Origin: Streptomyces sp. WMMB303
Lineage (GTDB): Bacteria; Actinomycetota; Actinomycetes; Streptomycetales; Streptomycetaceae
Assembly: GCF_029351045.1 (NCBI RefSeq)
Contig: NZ_JARKIN010000001.1
Span: 434,001 to 498,000, forward strand
Length of the DNA: 64,000 nucleotides
Reading direction: 5' to 3'
Part shown: positions 26,805 to 35,391 of the stretch, piece after piece
Layout: each line of letters begins with the position of its first letter
Numbering within the stretch: the first letter of the stretch is position 1
The notes under the pieces: model-generated
What the model was told of the DNA's origin: nothing
Database searches by the model: none
What the model saw: only the letters and a program-made list of their open reading frames with translations
Position numbers and translations under genes: made by a program

Positions 26805-27230
26805 ATGACTGATCTTGCGATACGGGCGGCGGCCACGTCCGACGTCGACCGGGTACTGGCCTTCTGGCAGGAGGCGGCGGAGGGCACCAGCGTCAGTGAC
26901 GACCGGGACGGGGTGGCCCGGCTCCTCGCCCGGGACCCGGAGGCTCTGCTGCTGGCGGAGCAGGACGGGCGGCTGGTCGGCACGGTCGTCGCCGGGTGGG
27001 ACGGCTGGCGCTGCTCCCTCTACCGGCTCGCGGTGCTGCCCGCGCGGCGGCGGCAGGGCGTCTCCCGGGCCCTGCTGGCCGCCGCCGAGGAACGCTTCGC
27101 GGCGCTCGGCGGGCGGCGCGGCGACGCCATGGTGTTGGACGCGAACGAGCGGGCACACCGGGCCTGGCAGGCCGCCGGTTACGCTCCGCAGCCCGAGTGG
27201 AGCCGCTGGGTCAAGCCGCTGACCTCCTGA
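26805..27230 (+). CDS. GNAT-family N-acetyltransferase
   Basis: A 141-residue single GNAT domain: RLAVLPARRRQGVSRALLA is motif A with the acetyl-CoA loop and NERAHRAWQAAGY is motif B. The final segment WSRWVKPL is typical of a RimI-like subgroup in Streptomyces. ATG 26805 is used (MTDLAIRAA); no strong ribosome site is visible. Substrate unknown. A 24-bp palindrome follows the stop. Confidence 0.85.
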   Translation: MTDLAIRAAATSDVDRVLAFWQEAAEGTSVSDDRDGVARLLARDPEALLLAEQDGRLVGTVVAGWDGWRCSLYRLAVLPARRRQGVSRALLAAAEERFAALGGRRGDAMVLDANERAHRAWQAAGYAPQPEWSRWVKPLTS

Positions 27231-27231
27231 C

Positions 27232-27255
27232 GGTTCCCGCCCGCGGGCGGGAACC
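27232..27255 (+). terminator. 24-base perfect palindrome after the GNAT gene
   Basis: GGTTCCCGCCCG / CGGGCGGGAACC beginning 2 bases after the stop codon; strong hairpin terminator. Confidence 0.75.
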
Positions 27256-27275
27256 GGGCAACCGGCCGGCCCGTT

Positions 27276-27437
27276 TACGCTGTACACGAAGCCGGTCCCG
27301 CACTCCCGCGGGCCCGGCACAGTCATCGGATCCGAAAGGTGTGAGCGTCCGCCCATGGGCGACCCTCCCAGTAGCAGCCTCCGACATCGCGCGTACCGGC
27401 CACCGCTGTCCCACGATGGGAAGGAGGTGACCGGTCG
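27276..27437 (+). promoter_or_regulatory. candidate structured 5' leader of the CNNM operon
   Basis: After a -10-like TACGCT (27276-27281) a leader of about 150 bases is expected. CCGGTC (27292-27297) can pair with GACCGG (27429-27434), closing the whole leader and ending next to the AAGGAGG ribosome site (27421-27427). Inner stems such as GCCC/GGGC (27351-27360) and TCCCA/TGGGA are present. I could not match it to a known riboswitch. Confidence 0.4.
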
Positions 27438-27441
27438 ATGA
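27355..27441 (+). CDS. candidate upstream ORF overlapping the CNNM start
   Basis: ATG 27355 opens a 28-codon frame (MGDPPSSSLRHR...) whose TGA overlaps the ATG of the next gene as ATGA, the arrangement of translational coupling. A GTG-started frame in another register ends inside the ribosome site (27430). GC at third positions is lower than in neighbouring genes, so it may act as a regulatory element, not a protein. Confidence 0.35.
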   Translation: MGDPPSSSLRHRAYRPPLSHDGKEVTGR

Positions 27442-28802
27442 CGGAAGTCCTGCTGCTGCTCGTGGCACTGCTGCTGTCCCTTGCCTGCGGCGGATTCGTG
27501 GCGGCGGAGTTCTCCCTCACCACCGTCGAGCGCAGCGAACTGGAGCGCGCCGAGCAGCGCGGCGACCGGGGCGCCAGGAGTGCGCTGGCGGCCGTGCGGT
27601 CCCTCACCTTCCAGCTCTCCGGGGCGCAGCTGGGCATCACCGTCACCAATCTGGTGGTCGGCATGCTCGCCGAGCCGTCCGTGGCCAAGCTGATCGCCGG
27701 ACCGCTGCGCTCGCTCGGCGTACCCTCCTCGGCCTCCTCCTCCGCCGCCCTGGTGCTCGGTACCGCGCTCTCCACCGTGGTGCTGATGGTGATCGGGGAG
27801 CTGGTGCCCAAGAACTGGGCGATCTCCCGGCCGCTTCGGGTGGCCCGGGCGGTGGCGACACCGCAGCGGGCCTTCTCGGCGGCCTTCCGCCCGCTGATCC
27901 GCCATCTGAACAACACCGCCAACCGGGTGCTGCTGCGGATGGGTCTGGAGCCCACCGAGGAGCTGGCCTCGGCCCGCTCGCCGCAGGAGCTGGTGGCGCT
28001 GGCCCGGCACTCCGCCAAGGAGGGCGCGCTGGAGGAGGACACCGCCGACCTGTTCGTACGCACCCTGCACCTGGCCGAGCTGACGGCGGAGAACGTCATG
28101 ACGCCGCGCGTGCAGGTGACCTCGCTCGAGGTGCAGGCCACTGTCGAGGACGTCGCCAACGCCACCCGCGCCACGGGGCTCTCCCGCTTCCCCGTCTACC
28201 GGGGGAACCTGGACACCGTCGTCGGCATCGTCCGGATCAAGGACGTGCTGGCGGTACCCGCCGCCGAGCGGCGGCTGCGGCCGGTGACCGATCTGATGCG
28301 GGAGGCACTGCTGGTTCCCGAGTCGCTGACCGTCGACCGGCTGCTGGACCAGCTCTCGGGCGGCGACCGCAGCATCGCGGTCGTCATCGACGAGTACGGC
28401 GGCACGGCCGGCGTCGTCACACTGGAGGACATCATCGAGGAGGTCGTGGGCGAGGTGCGCGACGAGCACGACCCGCTGGAGACCCCCGACCTGGCCCCCG
28501 CCGGGGAGGACGCCGAGGGCCGGCCCGTCTACGTCGCGGACGGCGCCGCGCGCACCGATCAGCTCCAGACCATCGGACTGCGCACCCCGGAGGGCCCCTA
28601 CGAGACGCTCGCCGGGCTGATCGCCACCGAGCTGGGACGCATCCCGGCAGCCGGGGACACCGTATCGGTCGCCGGCTGGGAGCTTGCGGTCATGGACGCC
28701 AGCGGCCGCCGCGCCGCGCAGGTGCGGCTGTACGGGCCGAAACCCGGTGACGACGACCCGGACGGGTCCGAGACCGGCGACCGGGCGGAGGCGCAGCGAT
28801 GA
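27438..28802 (+). CDS. CNNM/HlyC-CorC family transporter with CBS pair (hemolysin family)
   Basis: A 454-residue protein of the DUF21-CBS-CorC_HlyC type, implicated in Mg2+ or other cation efflux. The DUF21 membrane domain (about 1-165) contains three to four helices with AAEFSLT and the conserved GELVPKNWAI; then a CBS pair (about 220-340, VMTPR and GVVTLEDIIEEVVGEV) and a CorC_HlyC domain (about 360-445). ATG 27438 has AAGGAGG 10 bases upstream. The next gene overlaps by ATGA. A candidate leader and upstream ORF precede it. Confidence 0.92.
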   Translation: MTEVLLLLVALLLSLACGGFVAAEFSLTTVERSELERAEQRGDRGARSALAAVRSLTFQLSGAQLGITVTNLVVGMLAEPSVAKLIAGPLRSLGVPSSASSSAALVLGTALSTVVLMVIGELVPKNWAISRPLRVARAVATPQRAFSAAFRPLIRHLNNTANRVLLRMGLEPTEELASARSPQELVALARHSAKEGALEEDTADLFVRTLHLAELTAENVMTPRVQVTSLEVQATVEDVANATRATGLSRFPVYRGNLDTVVGIVRIKDVLAVPAAERRLRPVTDLMREALLVPESLTVDRLLDQLSGGDRSIAVVIDEYGGTAGVVTLEDIIEEVVGEVRDEHDPLETPDLAPAGEDAEGRPVYVADGAARTDQLQTIGLRTPEGPYETLAGLIATELGRIPAAGDTVSVAGWELAVMDASGRRAAQVRLYGPKPGDDDPDGSETGDRAEAQR

Positions 28803-29809
28803 CGGCGCTCCAACTGCTGATCGGGCTGCTGACGCTGGTGGCCAACGCGTTCTTCGTGGGCGCGGAGTTCGCGCTGATCTCGGTGCGCCGCGCGCAGATC
28901 GAGCCGCTGGCCGAGGAGGGCGACAAGAAGGCCCGCAAGGTGCTGTGGGGCCTGGAGCACGTGGCGCAGATGCTGGCCGCGGCACAACTGGGCATCACGC
29001 TGTGCACCCTGGTGCTCGGTGTGGTCGCCGAGCCCGCCATCGCGCACCTGCTGGAGCCGGTCTTCCACGCGGTGGGTGTCGGGGACGGCGTGGCGCACGG
29101 TGTCTCGTTCGTGATCGCGTTGTCACTGGCGACGTACCTGCACATGCTGCTGGGCGAGATGGTGCCCAAGAACATCGCGCTGGCCGGGCCGGAGCGCACC
29201 GCGCTGCTGCTGGGCCCGCCGTTGGTGGCGCTGTCGCGGGCGCTGCGTCCGGTGATCTTCGCGGTGAACTCGTTCGCCAACGCGCTGCTCAAGCTGATCC
29301 GGGTCGAGCCGAAGAGCGAGGTCGAGGCGGCGTTCTCGGACGACGACCTCGCCCAGATGGTGGCCGACTCCAGTGAGGCCGGACTGCTGGACGACCGCTC
29401 GACCGAACGGCTGCGCGACGCGCTGGAGCTGGGCAGGCGGCCGATCGCCGAGGTGGCGCAGCCGCTGCACAAGGTCGTCACGGCAGGCCGCGGTGTGACC
29501 CCCGAGGGACTGGAGAACCTGTCGGCCGAGTCCGGGTTCTCCCGGTTCCCGGTGGTGGACGACGACGGGCGGGTGCTGGGCTATCTGCACGTCAAGGACG
29601 CGCTGGACGCCTCGCCCCGGGAGGCCGCGTTCCCGCTGACGGCGATGCGTCCCATCGCCCGGGTGCGGGCCTCGCTGCCGCTGGACGACGTGCTGGGAGC
29701 CATGCGCTCCAGCGGAACCCACCTGGCGGCGGTCACCGGCCCGGACGGGCGGGCGACGGGTGTGGTGACCATGGAGGACGTGCTGCGCGAACTGGTCGGC
29801 CAGGCGTAG
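28799..29809 (+). CDS. second CNNM-type protein (DUF21-CBS), short form
   Basis: A 336-residue paralogue of the preceding gene with DUF21 (about 1-170; VGAEFALIS and GEMVPKNIAL) and a CBS pair (about 205-335; GYLHVKDAL, GVVTMEDVL), but without the C-terminal CorC_HlyC domain. The ATG overlaps the previous stop (ATGA). Two coupled paralogues of different length suggest a hetero-oligomeric membrane complex. The pattern long form then short form recurs in actinobacteria. Confidence 0.9.
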   Translation: MTALQLLIGLLTLVANAFFVGAEFALISVRRAQIEPLAEEGDKKARKVLWGLEHVAQMLAAAQLGITLCTLVLGVVAEPAIAHLLEPVFHAVGVGDGVAHGVSFVIALSLATYLHMLLGEMVPKNIALAGPERTALLLGPPLVALSRALRPVIFAVNSFANALLKLIRVEPKSEVEAAFSDDDLAQMVADSSEAGLLDDRSTERLRDALELGRRPIAEVAQPLHKVVTAGRGVTPEGLENLSAESGFSRFPVVDDDGRVLGYLHVKDALDASPREAAFPLTAMRPIARVRASLPLDDVLGAMRSSGTHLAAVTGPDGRATGVVTMEDVLRELVGQA

Positions 29810-29900
29810 CAGCAGCCCGCCGGCTCGTCGGCAGGTAGGTTCGTCGCCCCGGGGACACCGCAAGGTCGTTGCTCGGGGCAACGGGCTACCATGGGCGACC

Positions 29901-30773
29901 GTGACCAGTGCCGCTCCCGCCTCACCCGCCGACCCCGCCCGCCCACCGGCCGCCCTCCGCTCCTTCGTCGCCCTGGGCGACTCGTTCACCGAGGGGATGT
30001 CGGACCTGCTGCCGGGTGGCGGCTACCGGGGCTGGGCCGATCTGCTCGCGGCCCGCCTCGCGGCCCGGGAGCCGGAGTTCCACTATGCGAACCTCGCGGT
30101 GCGCGGCAAGCTGATCGGGCAGATCGCCGCCGACCAGGTCGCACCCGCTGCGGCCATGGAAGCCGACCTGGTGACCCTGGTGGGCGGTCTCAACGACGTA
30201 CTGCGGCCGGGATGCGACACCGGGCGGGTGTGCGCGCTGCTGGAGGAGTCCGTCGCCACGCTGGCGCCCGCCTGCGGGACGCTGGTGCTGATGCGCAGCC
30301 CGGGGCGCCGTGGTCCGGTGCTGGAGCGCTACCGGGCCCGGATGGAGGAGCTCTTCGACTTCGTCGAGGGGCTGGCGGACCGGCACGGCGCGCTGGTGGT
30401 CGACCTGTTCGCCTCGGAGGCGCTGGGCGACCCGCGCATGTGGGCCGACGACCGGTTGCATCTGACGGCGGAAGGGCACAGCAGAGTGGCCGAGGCCGTC
30501 TGGCAGCGGCTCGGGCTGCCGCCCGGGAGCGACTGGAACACCCCGCTGCCGCCGGCCGCCGCGCCCTCCTGGACGGCGCGGCGTGCCGCGGACGCGCGCT
30601 TCGCCCGGGTCCACTTGCTGCCCTGGATCGGGCGGCGGCTGACCGGCCGCTCCTCTGGCGACGGCCGCGCCCCCAAGCGCCCGGAGCTTGCCCCGCTGGC
30701 CTGCGAGGACACCGTCGGCACCGGGGTCGCCCTCCCGCCGCCCCGGGGCGCCGGGGACCGCGCGGCCCCGTAG
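29901..30773 (+). CDS. SGNH/GDSL hydrolase
   Basis: A 290-residue cytosolic-looking esterase/lipase-type protein. Block I GDSFTEG (Ser32), block III GGLNDV and block V DRLHLTAEGH (Asp and His of the triad) are all seen. There is no signal peptide. The C-terminal 80 residues after about 210 are low-complexity and not part of the fold. Start GTG 29901 lies 8 bases after a -10-like TACCAT, so it may be leaderless. It precedes purB by 11 bases. Natural substrate unknown. Confidence 0.87.
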   Translation: MTSAAPASPADPARPPAALRSFVALGDSFTEGMSDLLPGGGYRGWADLLAARLAAREPEFHYANLAVRGKLIGQIAADQVAPAAAMEADLVTLVGGLNDVLRPGCDTGRVCALLEESVATLAPACGTLVLMRSPGRRGPVLERYRARMEELFDFVEGLADRHGALVVDLFASEALGDPRMWADDRLHLTAEGHSRVAEAVWQRLGLPPGSDWNTPLPPAAAPSWTARRAADARFARVHLLPWIGRRLTGRSSGDGRAPKRPELAPLACEDTVGTGVALPPPRGAGDRAAP

Positions 30774-30784
30774 ACTCGGGCGGC

Positions 30785-32215
30785 GTGAGTGACAAGCCGC
30801 GCATCCCGAACGTCCTGGCGTCCCGCTACGCCTCCCCCGAGCTGGTCCGCATCTGGTCCCCCGAGTCGAAGATCGTGCTGGAGCGGCGGCTGTGGCTCGC
30901 CGTGCTCAAGGCGCAGCGGGACCTGGGCATCGCCGTGCCCGAGGAGGCGCTGGTCGACTACGAGCGGGTGCTCGAGGATGTGGACCTCGCCTCGATCGCG
31001 GAGCGCGAGAAGGTCACCCGGCACGACGTGAAGGCGCGGATCGAGGAGTTCAACGCGCTGGCCGGGCACGAGCACGTGCACAAGGGCATGACCTCGCGGG
31101 ACCTGACGGAGAACGTCGAACAGCTCCAGATCCGGCTCTCCCTGGAGCTGGCCCGCAACCGTACCGTGGCCCTGCTGCAGCGGCTGGGCTCGCTGGCGGG
31201 CGAGCACGCGGCGCTGGTGATGGCGGGCCGCTCGCACAACGTCGCGGCGCAGGCCACCACTCTCGGCAAGCGGTTCGCGACCGGAGCCGACGAGCTGCTG
31301 GTCGCCTTCGAGCGGGTGGAGGAGCTGCTGCGCCGCTATCCGCTGCGCGGCATCAAGGGGCCGGTCGGCACCGCGCAGGACATGCTGGACCTGCTCGGCG
31401 GGGACGAGCAGAAGCTGACCGACCTGGAGCGCAGGATCGCCGAGCACCTCGGTTTCGGCCGCGTGTTCACCTCCGTCGGGCAGGTCTACCCCCGCTCCCT
31501 GGATCACGAGGTGGTCGGCACCCTGGTGCAACTGGCCGCCGCGCCCTCGTCGCTGGCCCGGACGATCCGGCTGATGGCCGGCCAGGAGCTGGTGACCGAG
31601 GGGTTCAAGGAGGGGCAGGTCGGCTCCTCCGCGATGCCGCACAAGATGAACACCCGCTCCTGCGAGCGCGTCAACGGCCTCATGGTGACCCTGCGCGGCT
31701 ACGCCTCCATGGCGGGCGAGCTGGCCGGGGACCAGTGGAACGAGGGCGATGTGTCCTGCTCGGTGGTACGCCGGGTGGCGCTGCCCGACGCCTTCTTCGC
31801 GTTCGACGGAATGCTGGAGACGTTCTTGACGGTGCTGGACGAGTTCGGCGTCTTCCCGGCCGTAGTGGCCCGGGAGCTGGACCGCTACCTGCCGTTCCTG
31901 GCGACGACGAAGGTCCTGATGGGCGCCGTGCGGGCCGGGGTCGGCCGGGAGGTCGCGCACGAGGCGATCAAGGAGCACGCGGTGGCCGCGGCTCTGGCGA
32001 TGCGCGAGGGCGCGGAGCACAACGAGCTGCTGGACAGGCTCGCGGCGGACTCCCGCATCCCGCTCGACCGCCCCGCGCTGGACGAACTGATGGCGGACCG
32101 GCTGTCGTTCACCGGCGCCGCGGCCGCGCAGACCGCGGAGATCGTCAGCCGCGTGCAGGAGGTCGCCGCGCTGCACCCCGAGGCGGCCGGTTACCGGCCC
32201 GGAGCGATCCTCTGA
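30785..32215 (+). CDS. purB: adenylosuccinate lyase
   Basis: Catalyses fumarate release in two steps of purine synthesis (SAICAR to AICAR, adenylosuccinate to AMP). The 476-residue protein has the lyase signature GSSAMPHKMN and the catalytic His segment in GRSHNVAAQAT, plus TSRDLTENVEQ. Start GTG 30785 lies 8 bases after TAGACT (-10-like), suggesting a leaderless transcript from inside the end of the GDSL gene. The mug gene begins within its stop codon. Confidence 0.95.
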   Translation: MSDKPRIPNVLASRYASPELVRIWSPESKIVLERRLWLAVLKAQRDLGIAVPEEALVDYERVLEDVDLASIAEREKVTRHDVKARIEEFNALAGHEHVHKGMTSRDLTENVEQLQIRLSLELARNRTVALLQRLGSLAGEHAALVMAGRSHNVAAQATTLGKRFATGADELLVAFERVEELLRRYPLRGIKGPVGTAQDMLDLLGGDEQKLTDLERRIAEHLGFGRVFTSVGQVYPRSLDHEVVGTLVQLAAAPSSLARTIRLMAGQELVTEGFKEGQVGSSAMPHKMNTRSCERVNGLMVTLRGYASMAGELAGDQWNEGDVSCSVVRRVALPDAFFAFDGMLETFLTVLDEFGVFPAVVARELDRYLPFLATTKVLMGAVRAGVGREVAHEAIKEHAVAAALAMREGAEHNELLDRLAADSRIPLDRPALDELMADRLSFTGAAAAQTAEIVSRVQEVAALHPEAAGYRPGAIL

Positions 32216-32763
32216 GCCCGCGGTTCACCGCCCGGGAGCTGGAGGCGGCCCGCGGCAAGCTGGTGCCGGACGTGGCCGCCGAGGGGCTGCGGGTGCTGTT
32301 CTGCGGCATCAATCCCGGGCTGCTCTCCGCCGCCACCGGCCACCACTTCGCCCGCCCCGGCAACCGGTTCTGGCCCGCCCTGCACGCCTCGGGGTTCACC
32401 CCGAGGCGGCTGCTCCCCGAGGAGGAGCGGGAGCTGCTCGCCTACGGGCTGGGCATCACCAACGTCGTCGCCCGGGCCACGGCGCGCGCCGACGAGCTGA
32501 CCCGCGCGGAGTTCGCCGAGGGCGGGCGGCTGCTGGAGGCGAAGGCGGCACGGCTGCGGCCGAAGTGGCTCGCGGTGCTGGGCGTCACCGCCTACCGCGC
32601 GGCCTTCGACGATCCGCGGGCGGCGGTGGGGCCGCAGGAGCGACTGGTGGGCGGCGTGCCGGTGTGGCTGCTGCCCAACCCCAGTGGGCTCAACGCGCAC
32701 TACACGCCGTCCGCGCTGGCCGAGAAGTTCGGCGAGCTGCGGGCGGCGTCAGCCGAGGACTGA
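32212..32763 (+). CDS. mug: G/U mismatch-specific DNA glycosylase (Mug family)
   Basis: Removes uracil or ethenocytosine from mispairs. The 183-residue protein has the family motifs CGINPG (catalytic loop with Asn) and NPSGLNAHYT (intercalation loop), with FARPGNRFWP between. The most likely start is CTG 32212, which overlaps the purB stop (CTGA) and has GGAG 7 bases upstream; no ATG, GTG or TTG occurs in frame before GTG 32263, where the conserved region begins. So it is coupled to purB. Confidence 0.9.
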   Translation: MSPRFTARELEAARGKLVPDVAAEGLRVLFCGINPGLLSAATGHHFARPGNRFWPALHASGFTPRRLLPEEERELLAYGLGITNVVARATARADELTRAEFAEGGRLLEAKAARLRPKWLAVLGVTAYRAAFDDPRAAVGPQERLVGGVPVWLLPNPSGLNAHYTPSALAEKFGELRAASAED

Positions 32764-33159
32764 CGGTGCGCTCCTGCCTCGCTCCCCCGCGGCTGCCAGG
32801 AGCTGCAGCGGGATGTCCTCGCCGTGCCGGGCCAGCCCGACGCCCATCCAGCGGTCTCGCACCGGCCACACGGCCAGCTCGGCGACCCGCCAGCACACCG
32901 TCCGCTCGGGCTCGGGCAGTGTGGCGCCCTCCGCCGCTGCCAGCAGATGGGGGCCGAGGTCGACCGTCTCCGGCTCCCCCCACTGCCGGGACAGCAGGAC
33001 GATCAGCGCTTCGTGGTCTGCGCGGACCTCTCGCTCGGCCTCCAGGAGTTCGAGCGGGTCGCCGTCGGAGTGCGGATCCGCGGTACGTAACACGGCGGTC
33101 CGGGCGGCGGGGTCGGCCCGCAGTCCGTCGAGGGCGGCAAGGTGGTGCGCGAGGTGCAT
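32749..33159 (-). CDS. conserved Streptomyces protein of unknown function
   Basis: A 136-residue soluble protein starting MHLAHHLAALDGLRAD. It is rich in Leu, Ala, Glu and Arg, with helices predicted by pattern around 1-22, 40-62 and 85-100 (RVAELAVWPVRDRWMGVG). I do not recognise a domain. It overlaps the 3' end of mug by 15 bases (convergent). No ribosome site is visible before ATG 33159, and the frame extends upstream without better start signals. Confidence 0.65.
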   Translation of the reverse strand: MHLAHHLAALDGLRADPAARTAVLRTADPHSDGDPLELLEAEREVRADHEALIVLLSRQWGEPETVDLGPHLLAAAEGATLPEPERTVCWRVAELAVWPVRDRWMGVGLARHGEDIPLQLLAAAGERGRSAPSVLG

Positions 33160-33347
33160 AGGAGCAGTCAACCGTGCGGCACCGACAGCCGGTTGGGCGG
33201 CCCTACGGCCGCCGGCCGCCGCGGTCCGGCTGCGCGGGGCCGTCGCGCCGCCGGGCCGTGGTCGGCCGGCGCGGTCCGGCCGCCGCTCGCCGTGTCTCCC
33301 CGCAGCGGTTACGATCCGCACCACGCGCACAGGCAGGGAGGCGGAGC

Positions 33348-34520
33348 GTGAGCAAGCTGACCGGACGGGATCCCTCCCTGCTGCGGCGGATCAACTCCAC
33401 GGTCGTGCTGCGGGCGCTGCGCGGGACGACGGCTCCGGTGGCGCTGACGCTCACCGAACTGGTGCAGGCCACCGAGTTGTCCCGGCCCACGGTCGAGGGC
33501 GTGGTGGAGGATCTGATCGAGGCGGGGCTGGTCGCCGAGGCCGCCGACGCGGCGGCGCGGCCGGGCGGCACGGCGCGCCGCGGGCGGCCGGCCCGGAGCT
33601 TCCGGTTCCGCGCGGAGGCGGGGCGGCTGCTGGGCCTGGAGATCGGTCCGCACCGGGTGGCGGCCGTCCTCTCGGATCTGACCGGTCGGCTCACCGGCTC
33701 CCTGACCCGCGAGGTGGACGAGGCGGCGGAGGCCGAGGCGCGGCTGGAGCGGATCCGGGGCACCGTCGCGGAGCTGCTGCGGCGGACCGGCACCGCCCGG
33801 GACGCGCTGCGCGCGGTCGGAGTGGGCACTCCGGGCATCGTGGAGGCGGACGGGACGGTGCGGCTGGGCACGGCGCTGCCCGGCTGGACGGGGCTCGCGC
33901 TGGGTGAGCGGCTGCGGCGCTCGTTCCGCTGCCCGGTGCTGGTGGAGAACGACGCGAACGCCGCGGTGCTGGCCGAGCACTGGAAGGGCGCGGCGCGCGG
34001 CGTGGACGACGTGGTGATGGTGCTCGCCGGGCTGAGCCCCGGGGCCGGCTCACTGATCGGGGGACGGCTGCACCGGGGCTTCGGCGGTGCGGCCGGGGAG
34101 ATCGGGGCGCTGCACCTGCTGGGCCGGGAGGTCACACCCGAGCGGCTGCTGTCCACGACCGACGAGCCGTTGCACCCGCTCGACGAGGCCGCCGTCGCCC
34201 GGGTGTTCGCGGAGGCCCGGATCGGGGACGGCCGGGCGCGCCGGGCCATGGACCGCTTTCTCGCCCGGCTGGTGCACGACGTGGCGGCCCTGGTGCTGGC
34301 GCTGGATCCGGAGCTGCTGGTGGTCGGCGGCTGGGCCTCCGGGCTGGACGGAGTGCTGGACCCGCTGCGCGCCGAGTTGGAGCGCTACTGCCTGCGCCCG
34401 CCGCGGGTGGCGCTCTCCCGGCTGGGCGACACGGCGGTGGCGACAGGCGCCCTGCGGGTGGCCCTGGACCGCACGGAGAGCGAGCTGTTCACCGTGGAGG
34501 GCGCCGAGACCGTCGGTTGA
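33348..34520 (+). CDS. ROK-family transcriptional regulator
   Basis: A 390-residue protein with an N-terminal winged helix (TELVQATELSRPTVEGVVEDLIEAGLV, about 37-65) and a ROK sugar-kinase-like domain (GVGTPGIVE, ENDANAAVLAE). It lacks the CxCGxxGCxE zinc motif that ROK proteins normally have after the ENDAN segment: the region reads HRGFGGAAGEIGALHLLG. So it is probably a repressor without kinase activity. Start GTG 33348 follows GGGAGGCGGAG. The ligand is probably a sugar; no sugar genes lie next to it. Confidence 0.87.
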   Translation: MSKLTGRDPSLLRRINSTVVLRALRGTTAPVALTLTELVQATELSRPTVEGVVEDLIEAGLVAEAADAAARPGGTARRGRPARSFRFRAEAGRLLGLEIGPHRVAAVLSDLTGRLTGSLTREVDEAAEAEARLERIRGTVAELLRRTGTARDALRAVGVGTPGIVEADGTVRLGTALPGWTGLALGERLRRSFRCPVLVENDANAAVLAEHWKGAARGVDDVVMVLAGLSPGAGSLIGGRLHRGFGGAAGEIGALHLLGREVTPERLLSTTDEPLHPLDEAAVARVFAEARIGDGRARRAMDRFLARLVHDVAALVLALDPELLVVGGWASGLDGVLDPLRAELERYCLRPPRVALSRLGDTAVATGALRVALDRTESELFTVEGAETVG

Positions 34521-34564
34521 CCGCCGCACCCCGCTCGCGCCGACCCTCCGTTACCGGTTCCGGG

Positions 34565-35311
34565 TCAGCCCGCCAGGACCGGCACCGGGTCCGCGTCGCT
34601 GAACGAGAGCCGGCAGGTGTCGGCCCGGTAGGTCGCGACGGAGACCGCGGCGGTGCCGCCGTCGGACAGGAAGCGCGTCGTGACGATCAGCACGGGCGCG
34701 CCGGGCAGCCGGTCGAGACGGCGTGCGTCCTCAGCCCGTGCGGAGCCCAACTCGACCGTGCGGTCCTGCCCGCCGAAGGGGAGCCGGTGCAGCTCGCGCA
34801 GGACCGTGCGGGCGCGCGCCGCCTCGGATCCGTCGTCGGCGGTGACGGGGGGAACTGAAGCGGTGGGGACGTAGAGCACCTCGGAGGCGACCTGCTGGCC
34901 GCCGGTCGTCCGGCTGCGGAGCACCGCGTGCACGGGTGCGTCGGCTGCCACGCCGAGGGTGCGGGCCACCGCGGCGGGGGCCGGGCCCGCTGCGTACTCC
35001 TCCGCGTGCCAGGCGTCGCCCGGGGCGCCCGGCCAGGTGTGCGGGCCGGACTCGGAGCCGACGTCGACGCCCACCCGGGGTGGTGCGACCGTGGTGCCGA
35101 CCCCGCGGCGGCGCTGCAGTCGCCCTTCCAGTTCGAGCTGCTCCAGGGCCTGGCGGAGTGTCGCGCGGGCGACTCCGAAGCGGGCGGCCAGTTCGCGTTC
35201 GTTCGGCAGGATCTCGCCGACCGCGAACTCCGAGTCGAGCGCCTCGGAGAGCACCGTCCGCAGATGCCAGTACTTCGGCTCCGGCACCGTCTCCAACTGC
35301 GTGGTCCCCAC
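34565..35311 (-). CDS. GntR-family (HutC/UTRA) transcriptional regulator
   Basis: A 248-residue regulator: GntR winged helix (about 15-75; LPNERELAARFGVARATLRQ) and a UTRA ligand-binding domain (about 95-240) of the HutC/DasR type that binds sugar phosphates or related effectors. Start GTG 35311 has GGAGG 5 bases upstream. The region upstream has the lowest GC of the neighbourhood and a GTCCTTG direct repeat, so autoregulation is likely. It is divergent from an SDR gene 220 bases away. Confidence 0.88.
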   Translation of the reverse strand: MGTTQLETVPEPKYWHLRTVLSEALDSEFAVGEILPNERELAARFGVARATLRQALEQLELEGRLQRRRGVGTTVAPPRVGVDVGSESGPHTWPGAPGDAWHAEEYAAGPAPAAVARTLGVAADAPVHAVLRSRTTGGQQVASEVLYVPTASVPPVTADDGSEAARARTVLRELHRLPFGGQDRTVELGSARAEDARRLDRLPGAPVLIVTTRFLSDGGTAAVSVATYRADTCRLSFSDADPVPVLAG

Positions 35312-35367
35312 CCTTGCCTCCGCAATCCCCGTACACCCGACGGACGGTGTGCGGCCGGTGTTTATGC

Positions 35368-35391
35368 GTCCTTGTTTTTTAAAGGTCCTTG
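35368..35391 (-). promoter_or_regulatory. GTCCTTG direct repeats in an AT-rich patch
   Basis: GTCCTTG at 35368-35374 and 35385-35391 (17-base period) flanking TTTTTTAAAG, upstream of the GntR gene. Candidate autoregulatory or promoter element. Confidence 0.35.

Noticed and set aside
27270..27437. M-box (ykoK) magnesium riboswitch before the CNNM genes
   Set aside because: Some resemblance in short words appeared only on the reverse complement, and the conserved core could not be aligned on the sense strand; left as an unclassified leader.
30329..32176. A 615-codon frame antisense to purB
   Set aside because: Shadow of purB third-position GC bias; no start signal and no family.
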